In this document: positions 1 through 5,044 of the stretch, one piece after another
Layout: the number at the start of each line of letters is the position of its first letter
Numbering within the stretch: position 1 is the first letter of the stretch
Source of the DNA: an uncultured Pseudobdellovibrionaceae bacterium
GTDB lineage: Bacteria; Bdellovibrionota; Bdellovibrionia; Bdellovibrionales; Bdellovibrionaceae
DNA length: 6,288 bases
Reading direction: 5' to 3'
Assembly (NCBI GenBank): GCA_937900305.1
Contig: CALCCV010000049.1
Coordinates: 1 to 6,288, forward strand
The notes under the pieces: generated by a model
Databases searched by the model: none
Seen by the model: only the letters and a program-made list of their open reading frames with translations
What the model was told of the DNA's origin: nothing
Position numbers and translations under genes: made by a program

Positions 1-12
1 CTCTTCCGATCT
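1..12. other. Illumina adapter remnant at contig edge
   Basis: The first 12 bases, CTCTTCCGATCT, are identical to the 3' end of the standard Illumina TruSeq-type adapter. Exact identity placed exactly at the contig edge indicates untrimmed adapter rather than genome. The reading frame of the neighbouring minus-strand gene happens to stay open through these bases, and would add a false R-S-E-E to its protein. These bases should be masked. Confidence 0.9.
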
Positions 13-576
13 CAACATCACCGAGCCATTTTCAATCGTCAGCGCAAAATCGTTGGCCCCGAAGAGGGATTGAGTCATCCCGCGCATGAGTGACCATTGC
101 CGTCCACCCAAAAGCTTGGACTGCGCTCGGGTGTCGAGGAGGGGCCAATCTTTAACGCCTTGCGAAAATAAGGTCAAAGGCACTGACACTTGAACTTGAT
201 CGAGAGTTCCATCCGCGGACTGATTGCTGATGACAACCCCTTTCATGCCTTGAGGTTCGAAATTAAAAGGACCTGTGAATCGACCCAGTGGGAAGGGCAG
301 AGTTAAAATTAAAAGACGATGTTCCCAATCAAATTTCAAAAATTTGAGGGCTTGGTAAGGACCCGAAGCAACGATGCCTTCGAGATTGAATTCGCGCAGT
401 TTTTGCTCCATTTCCGCAATTTGTTCGGCGGTTGGCGCTGAGGATTGGCTGGGGGGCGTGACCGGAGTGAGCGAAGATTTTTGAACGTTGGCAGCTGTGT
501 CCGCTGAGAACTGCGTTCGACCGCAACCCAGAATGGCCCCAAGAATCACAGAAATCACAAGCAGATGAACAATCAT
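13..576 (-). CDS. Putative lipoprotein, 3' end missing (contig edge)
   Basis: I do not recognise this gene. The visible part encodes 188 residues and runs off the left edge without a stop, so the C-terminus is missing. The start is ATG at 576-574, preceded on the minus strand by GGGAG (587-583) with a 6-nt gap, a good ribosome site. The N-terminus (MIVHLLVISVILGAILGC) is a short hydrophobic signal with a plausible lipobox ILG-C, giving lipidation at Cys18. Residue +2 is Gly, so outer-membrane sorting is expected if it follows the usual Lol rule. The n-region has no Lys or Arg, which is atypical for a signal peptide. Residues 19-52 form a Ser/Thr/Pro-rich linker. A short amphipathic stretch (AEQIAEMEQKLREFNLEG) follows, then a beta-rich domain with alternating hydrophobics (e.g. 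HRLLILTLPFPLGRF, LDQVQVSVPLTLF). Function is unknown. It lies downstream of the flagellin on the same strand, but the terminator between them argues for separate transcription. Lipoprotein status is an inference from the N-terminus. Confidence 0.72.
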
Positions 577-628
577 AAATGTCTCCCAGATGAAATCGAA
601 AAAGGTCCATGCAAAAAGAATCAGTGTG

Positions 629-668
629 AAAAAGGAGTCGGAGAATTTCAGGCAGAAATCTCCGACTC
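629..668 (-). terminator. Rho-independent terminator of the flagellin gene
   Basis: Read on the minus strand, GAGTCGGAGATTTC, a TGCCT loop and GAAATTCTCCGACTC form a 14-bp stem (668 to 635) with a single bulged T, followed by C and five Ts (633-629). It begins 35 nt after the flagellin stop codon. No T-run follows the hairpin on the plus strand, so it acts in the minus direction. It separates the flagellin transcript from the lipoprotein gene, whose start lies 53 nt further on. Confidence 0.92.
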
Positions 669-703
669 GTCAATGTCGTCAGATCAGATACGAAAGATCG
701 CAA

Positions 704-1537
704 TTAACCCAAAAGTTTCAGAGCCAATTGATTGGACTGATTGGCTTGAGCCAAAGTCGATGTACCGGCTTGCAACAAGATGTTGTTGCGCGTGAGTTCT
801 GAAGAGGCGAGGGCCACGTCAGTGTCACGGATACGGCTATTAGCTGCACTCAAGTTTTCTTCAGTCACACCCAAGTTGTCGACTGTCGAAGTCAGACGAT
901 TTTGCAAAGCTCCCAGATTCGCGCGGATTCCGTTCACACGGTTCTGAGCCGCATCGAGTTCTTGCAATCCAGTTTGAGCTCCCTCTTTTTGAGTGTAGTC
1001 CAAACCAGTCAAACCGAGAGCGTCGATCGTGGCTACGTTGTCAGCAGCGTCGAAAGTGATGCGATCTTGTTCGGCGTTATTGAAAAGACCAACCTGAAAG
1101 TCAAATGCAGGAGTGGATCCATCCAAAAGTTTGGTCGTGCCCCAAGTGGTGACCGAAGAGATGCGTTGCATCTCTGATTTCAATTGGTTCACCTCCTTGT
1201 TCACGAATCCGCGTTCAACTTCACCGATGGTGTCAGAAGCCGCTTGGATTCCGAGCTCTCTCAAACGCACGATGATGTTTGAAATTTCGCTCAAGCCACC
1301 CTCTGCCGTTTGCACCATCGAAATACCGTCATTCGCATTTCGTTGCGCTTGGCGGGCCGAACGGATTTGAGCCTTGAAGCTTTCAGAGATCGCTAACCCG
1401 GCAGCATCGTCCGCTGCGATATTGATTCGGCTTCCTGAAGCCAACTGAGCCATTGATTTGTTCATCACGCGCTGGCTTCCGATTAAGTTCCGTTGCGCAT
1501 TGATGGCCGACATATTCGTCGTAACTCGCATACCCAT
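704..1537 (-). CDS. fliC: Flagellin (flagellar filament protein)
   Basis: The structural subunit of the flagellar filament, exported through the flagellar type III apparatus and polymerised at the tip. The 277 residues contain only the conserved D0/D1 parts. The N-terminal helices span about 3-140, with hallmark stretches SMAQLASGSRIN (28-39), AADDAAGLAISE (41-52), RNANDGISMVQTAEGGL (66-82) and RLRELGIQAASDT (91-103). A short central segment (about 141-185) stands where larger flagellins carry D2/D3. The C-terminal helices (about 186-277) include NLSAANSRIRDTDVA (228-242) and end LALKLLG. The MGMR start and the overall sequence resemble Bdellovibrio flagellins as I recall them. In that genus several flagellins build a sheathed filament, so this may be one of a set; only one copy is visible here. 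Start choice: ATG at 1537-1535 has GGAGG (1549-1545) with a 7-nt gap, an ideal ribosome site. A strong terminator lies 35 nt past the stop, so the gene is probably monocistronic. Confidence 0.97.
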   Translation of the reverse strand: MGMRVTTNMSAINAQRNLIGSQRVMNKSMAQLASGSRINIAADDAAGLAISESFKAQIRSARQAQRNANDGISMVQTAEGGLSEISNIIVRLRELGIQAASDTIGEVERGFVNKEVNQLKSEMQRISSVTTWGTTKLLDGSTPAFDFQVGLFNNAEQDRITFDAADNVATIDALGLTGLDYTQKEGAQTGLQELDAAQNRVNGIRANLGALQNRLTSTVDNLGVTEENLSAANSRIRDTDVALASSELTRNNILLQAGTSTLAQANQSNQLALKLLG

Positions 1538-1556
1538 ATATATTCCTCCAAAAGAA

Positions 1557-1570
1557 ATAAAAATTTTTAT
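1557..1570. repeat. 14-bp perfect AT palindrome in the flagellin leader
   Basis: ATAAAAATTTTTAT is its own reverse complement. It sits directly upstream of the flagellin ribosome site, with 7 bases between it and the SD. It overlaps the -10 element of a possible sigma70-like promoter (see the 1566-1594 entry). It could be an operator, an AT-rich melting region, or chance in an AT-rich leader. Confidence 0.45.
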
Positions 1571-1594
1571 CTAAATGTTTTAACTGTCATTCAA
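1566..1594 (-). promoter_or_regulatory. Possible sigma70-like promoter for the flagellin
   Basis: On the minus strand TTGAAT (1594-1589), a 17-nt spacer and GATAAA (1571-1566) each match the sigma70 consensus at 4 of 6 positions, at the optimal spacing. Transcription would begin near 1560, giving a leader of about 20-25 nt that includes the SD. It competes with the sigma54-like candidate at 1640-1656. No convincing sigma28 (FliA) promoter, TAAA-N15-GCCGATAA, was found upstream of the gene. Confidence 0.25.
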
Positions 1595-1639
1595 CTTCAT
1601 AAACCCTCCGTAGATTGATCCCTGAAACAAGAGTTTCGG

Positions 1640-1656
1640 GGCGGCATCCGAGCCAA
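1640..1656 (-). promoter_or_regulatory. Possible sigma54-type promoter for the flagellin
   Basis: On the minus strand TTGGCTCGGATGCCGCC has the invariant GG (1654-1653), exactly ten bases, then GC (1642-1641), as required for a -24/-12 promoter. The -24 half, TGGCTCG, matches 6 of 7 of TGGCACG. The -12 half lacks the usual TT before GC. Transcription would start near 1629, giving a leader of about 92 nt. GG-N10-GC alone is expected about once by chance in a region this size, so this is only a candidate. Sigma54 is used for some flagellar genes in other proteobacteria. Confidence 0.25.
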
Positions 1657-1823
1657 TTCACCTTTGCCAAAATCAGTCTTGGCTCCGGTGGTAAATCTTC
1701 CTTGTTAACTTCTTCCTTGAAGCCCTCCTTTCATAAATTGAGAGAACCTGACCTTGATTCTCTGGCCCGTCCTTGGAGCCATATTGAAGGCGTCTTAAAA
1801 TTTGACGTATCAAATTGTTGACA

Positions 1824-1864
1824 TGGCTCTATTCGGGACGTGGGCCGAATTCTTGACAGAGCCA
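1824..1864. repeat. Composite inverted repeat (13 paired bases, one bulge)
   Basis: On the plus strand TGGCTCT (1824-1830) pairs with AGAGCCA (1858-1864). Immediately inside, ATTCGG (1831-1836) pairs with CCGAAT (1845-1850). The left side is continuous, the right side carries a 7-nt bulge (TCTTGAC), and the loop is 8 nt. No T-run follows on either strand, so it is not a standard intrinsic terminator. It could be a folded transcript element, an operator, or a U-less terminator for the Cys4 gene, whose stop lies 114 nt away. Confidence 0.5.
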
Positions 1865-1977
1865 ACGACCAGATTTGAGGCATTCTTTGGTCAACCTGGC
1901 TTAATTTGGAGCGCTGAGTTTTGAATGAGGGGAGATGAGAGGGAGTGAGCGTTCAGGGTGCCTGGCCAGAGGTCAGG

Positions 1978-2235
1978 CTAGTCAATTTCAAGAAAGCGGC
2001 AGAAAGCCATCTTGCCGCCGACTTCGTAGTCGTGATTTTGGCGGTTTCGCAAATGGTTGGCGGAATTGTACCCAAAGGTGCAGGCCTTTTGACGTTCTGA
2101 AAAGTGACTGCAGTCCTCGCACGACGAGACCAAAGGATAGCGCTGATACTCTTTAGGATGAATCGTGTCTTTTTTAATTGAGGCCCGTTGCGTTCGCAAT
2201 TGAGTCGGTGCTGATTTTTTTTCCATCGCTTCCAT
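1978..2235 (-). CDS. Small four-cysteine protein of unknown function
   Basis: This encodes 85 residues. The N-terminal 30 or so are basic and probably disordered. The rest has a compact pattern: Cys39-x2-Cys42-x9-Cys52-x26-Cys79, with His44 next to the CxxC (SCEDCSHF) and a conserved-looking end, MAFCRFLEID. Four spaced cysteines suggest a bound zinc ion or an iron-sulfur cluster; this is an inference from spacing, not a recognised family motif. There is no signal peptide or membrane segment, so it is probably cytoplasmic. I recall similar small CxxC...C...FCRF-type hypothetical proteins in Bdellovibrio, but cannot verify this. The chosen ATG (2235-2233) follows AGGGAAG at 4-5 nt; a second ATG at codon 4 is also possible. 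A longer frame on the same strand (1953-2312, TTG start) overlaps it, but lacks the cysteine pattern and is taken as a shadow. It is transcribed divergently from clpB, with 137 bp between the starts. Confidence 0.75.
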   Translation of the reverse strand: MEAMEKKSAPTQLRTQRASIKKDTIHPKEYQRYPLVSSCEDCSHFSERQKACTFGYNSANHLRNRQNHDYEVGGKMAFCRFLEID

Positions 2236-2320
2236 GTCTTCCCTTCGAGCTGAATGAGCGGCAAGTCAAGATGAATGGGTCCAGTTGGCACATTGACAAC
2301 TCGTAGTTCCAACTCAAACT

Positions 2321-2362
2321 TTCATTGAACGTTGATGGGTCCTCCCGCTACCGTTCAATGGA
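2321..2362 (+). promoter_or_regulatory. Inverted repeat at the clpB start, abutting the SD
   Basis: CATTGAACG (2323-2331) and CGTTCAATG (2352-2360) are perfect 9-bp inverted arms. They extend by a T-G wobble and a T-A pair to 2321/2362. The 20-nt loop can hold a small GGG-TCCT-CCC hairpin (2337-2346). The 3' arm ends on the first bases of the clpB ribosome site. As RNA it could mask the SD and melt with heat. As DNA it could be a repressor operator around a promoter: ATTGAAC (2324-2330), 13 bases and CCCGCT (2344-2349) is a weak sigma32-like match, with a start near 2356. It is not CIRCE (TTAGCACTC-N9-GAGTGCTAA). The repeat is directly seen; its role is inferred. Confidence 0.55.
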
Positions 2363-2369
2363 GGTGATC
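2360..2369 (+). promoter_or_regulatory. clpB ribosome binding site that fixes the start
   Basis: GGAGGTGATC is fully complementary over 10 bases to the usual 3' end of bacterial 16S rRNA (GAUCACCUCC). Eight bases separate GGAGG from the ATG at 2373. This settles the start codon against the in-frame TTG at 2325, which has no SD and would add 16 unrelated residues. Confidence 0.9.
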
Positions 2370-2372
2370 AAA

Positions 2373-5006
2373 ATGTCTGATGCCGAAAAACTCACCAAGA
2401 AAAGTCAAGAGGCCATGCAAGCCGCGGCGAAGGCTGCGGAGATTCAAAAGCACTCGTCGGTCGAGCCCGAACATTTGCTGGTAGAACTTTTGCGCCAAGA
2501 AGAAGGCCTAGTTCCCCGGATCTTGGATGAAGCGAAGGCACCTCGTCGCAGTCTTGAGATGGATCTAGAAAATCGTTTGGCCAAAATGCCCAAAGTGACA
2601 GGTGGTCAACATTCTGTTTATGCGAGTCCCCGACTCCAAAAACTTTTTGAGGCGGCCGAGCGCGAGTCCAAAGACATGGGTGACGCTTATATTTCGACCG
2701 AGCACTTTCTGCTGGCGTCGTTGAAGAGCTCGGACGGTGATCAACAGAATTTGTGGCGCAAGCACCATGTGAAAAGTGAAGCTGTATTGGCGTCGTTGCG
2801 GACTCTTCGTGGCCATCACAAGGTGGTGGACGACGAACCCGAGAATAAATTTGAAGTGTTAAAAAAGTACGCCAAGGATCTCACCGCGCTCGCCCGCGAA
2901 GGCAAGTTGGATCCCGTCGTTGGTCGGGATGATGAGATTCGCCGGGTGATTCAGGTTCTCTCCCGTCGTACAAAAAATAATCCCGTTTTAATTGGTGAAC
3001 CGGGCGTCGGTAAAACCGCCATCGCTGAAGGCATGGCCTTGCGAATCGTGAACGGGGACGTTCCTGAAAATTTGATGGATAAAACTTTGATGGCCCTCGA
3101 CATGGGCTCGTTGATCGCGGGGGCCAAGTATCGCGGTGAATTTGAGGACCGCTTGAAAGCGGTCATCAAAGAAGTCACGTCGAGTGCTGGGCAAATCATT
3201 TTGTTCATTGACGAAATGCACACGCTCGTTGGTGCCGGTAAATCTGAAGGAGCGATGGACGCCGGTCAGCTTTTGAAACCCGCCCTGGCTCGCGGAGAGT
3301 TGCGTTGCATAGGAGCCACCACCCTCGATGAGTATCGAAAATACATTGAAAAAGATGCGGCGCTTGAGCGGCGTTTTCAGACAGTTTTGGTGGATGAACC
3401 CAGCGTCGATGAAGCCGTCACCATCTTGCGCGGTTTAAAAGAAAAATATGAGGTGCACCACGGCGTTCGCATCACCGATGCGGCCATTGTGGCGGCCGTG
3501 AAACTTTCACATCGCTACATCACTTCGCGATTTTTGCCCGACAAGGCCATTGATTTGGTGGATGAGGCCGCGGCCCGATTGAGCATCGAGATCAAAAGTG
3601 TGCCTGAAGTCATCGACGAAATTGATCGCAAGATGATTCAACTCAAAATTGAAAAAGAGGCCCTCAAAAAAGAAACCGATTTGGGCGCGCGGGATCGGTT
3701 ACTGACTGTCGAATCCGAGTTGAAAGATCTCGGGGGCAAGGTGCAAGTGCTGCGGGAGCAGTGGGAGTTCGAACGCGGTGGCATTGAGCAAATCAAGAAA
3801 ATAAAAATGGAAGTTGAAGCTCTGAAAATGCAAATTGAGCGAACCGAGCGCGAAGGCAATCTTGAAAAAACCGCCGAATTGAAATACGGCCGATTGCCCG
3901 AGGCTGAAAAAAAACTCAAAGCTTTGATTGAAAAGAGTGGTGGTGATAAGGATGCACCACAAACTCCCAATCCAAATCGAATGCTGAAGGAAGAGGTCGG
4001 GCCAGAGGACATCGCGGAAGTGGTGGCAAAGTGGACGGGCATTCCGTTGAGCAAAATGCTCGAAAGCGAAACCTCAAAACTTCTTAATATGGAAACACTT
4101 TTGAAGCGCCGGGTGGTGGGGCAAGATCACGCACTGACTGTGGTGGCCGATGCCGTTCGGCGCGCGCGAGCTGAGATTTCAGATCCCAATCGGCCGACAG
4201 GAACATTTTTATTTCTGGGCCCAACGGGAGTTGGTAAAACCGAAACGGTCAAAGCCTTGGCCGAGTTTTTATTTGATGATGAGCAGGCGGTGGTTCGCAT
4301 CGACATGAGCGAGTATATGGAAAAGCATGCGGTCTCGCGATTGATCGGAGCTCCTCCCGGCTACGTGGGATACGAAGAGGGTGGTCAGTTGACCGAGACG
4401 GTTCGTCGCAAACCCTATTGCGTAATTTTACTCGACGAAGTCGAAAAAGCGCACTCGGATGTCTTTAATATTTTGCTGCAAGTTTTGGATGATGGCCGTT
4501 TGACAGATGGTCAGGGACGCACTGTTGATTTTCGCAACACCGTTATCGTGATGACTTCAAATTTGGGTTCGCAAGCTTTGCTCGAACCTGGTTTGAGTGA
4601 GTCTCAGAAGTTTGAGAAAGTTCAAAGTGTTTTGCGTCAGCACTTTCGGCCGGAGTTCTTAAATCGCATCGATGAAACGATTTTGTTTCGCTCGCTGGGG
4701 CAAGAACAGATTCACGACATCGTGAAAGTTCAACTGGAAACTGTGAAGGCTCGGCTGAAAGCGAAAAAAGTAGAAATCACTTTTACTGACGCCGCGCTGG
4801 ATTGGTTGGGCAAAAAGGGTTTTGATCCGGTGTACGGGGCCCGCCCTCTGAAGCGAGTGATTCAGACAGACCTTCTCAATCCGCTTTCAAAAAAGATGAT
4901 TGCGGGAGAAGTGACGGCGAATGATTTGGTGGATGTCGAAAAGGACCTGCAAAAGGGCGCCGAAGGTTTGACGTTCAAGGTGACGAAAGGGTCCTCACCA
5001 AAATAG
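2373..5006 (+). CDS. clpB: ClpB disaggregase (Hsp100 AAA+ ATPase)
   Basis: A cytoplasmic hexameric chaperone that, with DnaK/DnaJ/GrpE, threads and rescues aggregated proteins using ATP. The 877 residues are slightly longer than E. coli ClpB (857). In order: Clp N-domain (about 1-150); NBD1 with Walker A GEPGVGKT (208-215), pore loop AKYRGE (251-256, Tyr253), Walker B LFIDE (277-281) and Arg fingers R333/R334; a coiled-coil M-domain (about 405-525), the hallmark that separates ClpB from ClpA/ClpX; and NBD2 with Walker A GPTGVGKT (616-623), pore loop GYVGY (663-667), Walker B ILLDE (685-689), sensor-1 TSN (728-730), Arg finger R765 in FLNRID, and sensor-2 GARPLKR (822-828). No IGF/IGL ClpP-docking loop is seen, as expected for ClpB. 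All catalytic residues are intact. A Gly/Pro/Asp-rich linker (about 521-535) accounts for part of the extra length. The ATG at 2373 is fixed by a 10-base SD. An inverted repeat at the start suggests heat-shock control. The FGE gene follows 29 bp on. Confidence 0.98.
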   Translation: MSDAEKLTKKSQEAMQAAAKAAEIQKHSSVEPEHLLVELLRQEEGLVPRILDEAKAPRRSLEMDLENRLAKMPKVTGGQHSVYASPRLQKLFEAAERESKDMGDAYISTEHFLLASLKSSDGDQQNLWRKHHVKSEAVLASLRTLRGHHKVVDDEPENKFEVLKKYAKDLTALAREGKLDPVVGRDDEIRRVIQVLSRRTKNNPVLIGEPGVGKTAIAEGMALRIVNGDVPENLMDKTLMALDMGSLIAGAKYRGEFEDRLKAVIKEVTSSAGQIILFIDEMHTLVGAGKSEGAMDAGQLLKPALARGELRCIGATTLDEYRKYIEKDAALERRFQTVLVDEPSVDEAVTILRGLKEKYEVHHGVRITDAAIVAAVKLSHRYITSRFLPDKAIDLVDEAAARLSIEIKSVPEVIDEIDRKMIQLKIEKEALKKETDLGARDRLLTVESELKDLGGKVQVLREQWEFERGGIEQIKKIKMEVEALKMQIERTEREGNLEKTAELKYGRLPEAEKKLKALIEKSGGDKDAPQTPNPNRMLKEEVGPEDIAEVVAKWTGIPLSKMLESETSKLLNMETLLKRRVVGQDHALTVVADAVRRARAEISDPNRPTGTFLFLGPTGVGKTETVKALAEFLFDDEQAVVRIDMSEYMEKHAVSRLIGAPPGYVGYEEGGQLTETVRRKPYCVILLDEVEKAHSDVFNILLQVLDDGRLTDGQGRTVDFRNTVIVMTSNLGSQALLEPGLSESQKFEKVQSVLRQHFRPEFLNRIDETILFRSLGQEQIHDIVKVQLETVKARLKAKKVEITFTDAALDWLGKKGFDPVYGARPLKRVIQTDLLNPLSKKMIAGEVTANDLVDVEKDLQKGAEGLTFKVTKGSSPK

Positions 5007-5021
5007 AACATTTTTTAAAGT

Positions 5022-5044
5022 GGGAGTAACTTCAGTTGCAGATG
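5022..5044 (+). promoter_or_regulatory. Ribosome site favouring a TTG start for the FGE gene
   Basis: GGGAG (5022-5026) lies 9 nt before TTG at 5036 and 15 nt before the in-frame ATG at 5042. Normal spacing is about 5-10 nt, so TTG is preferred. The choice changes only two residues (MQ before MTGKK) and leaves the membrane segment intact. Confidence 0.55.

Larger units (their letters stand above)
1538..1977. other. Non-coding stretch upstream of the flagellin
   Basis: About 440 bp lie between the flagellin start and the end of the Cys4 gene, and no convincing gene is visible on either strand. The flagellin-proximal 120 bp hold its ribosome site, an AT-rich palindrome, a second SD-like motif and candidate promoters, listed separately. 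An inverted repeat lies at 1824-1864. The only longer open frame (plus strand, 1615-1821, TTG start) has no ribosome site and is not protein-like. The rest (about 1660-1820 and 1865-1977) shows nothing I can name. This is long for a simple flagellin promoter and could carry upstream activator sites or a small RNA. Confidence 0.6.

Noticed and set aside
329..703. A 124-residue open frame on the minus strand
   Set aside because: It runs through the flagellin terminator and is out of frame with the SD-supported lipoprotein start; its Cys/Ser-rich sequence looks like an off-frame translation.
1615..1821. A plus-strand frame of 68 residues in the flagellin upstream region
   Set aside because: It has a TTG start without SD, no recognisable features, and lies opposite the probable flagellin promoter region.
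1958..1979. Short inverted repeat GCCTG/CAGGC at the end of the Cys4 gene as its terminator
   Set aside because: The stem is only 5 bp, overlaps the stop codon area and has no following T-run on the minus strand.
2293..2298. TTGACA as a -35 box for clpB
   Set aside because: At 16-18 bp spacing the -10 candidates (CAAACT, AAACTT, AACTTT) match the consensus at 3 of 6 or fewer. The overlapping TTGTCA on the minus strand (for the Cys4 gene) also lacks a good -10.
1953..2312. A longer minus-strand frame (119 residues, TTG start) overlapping the Cys4 gene
   Set aside because: It has no SD and a low-complexity Thr/Lys/Ala-rich tail. The 85-residue frame has the ordered cysteine pattern and a usable SD. 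Its N-terminal part looks somewhat protein-like, so a small doubt remains.
5008..5018. T-run between clpB and the FGE gene as a terminator
   Set aside because: Six Ts are present but no GC-rich stem precedes them.
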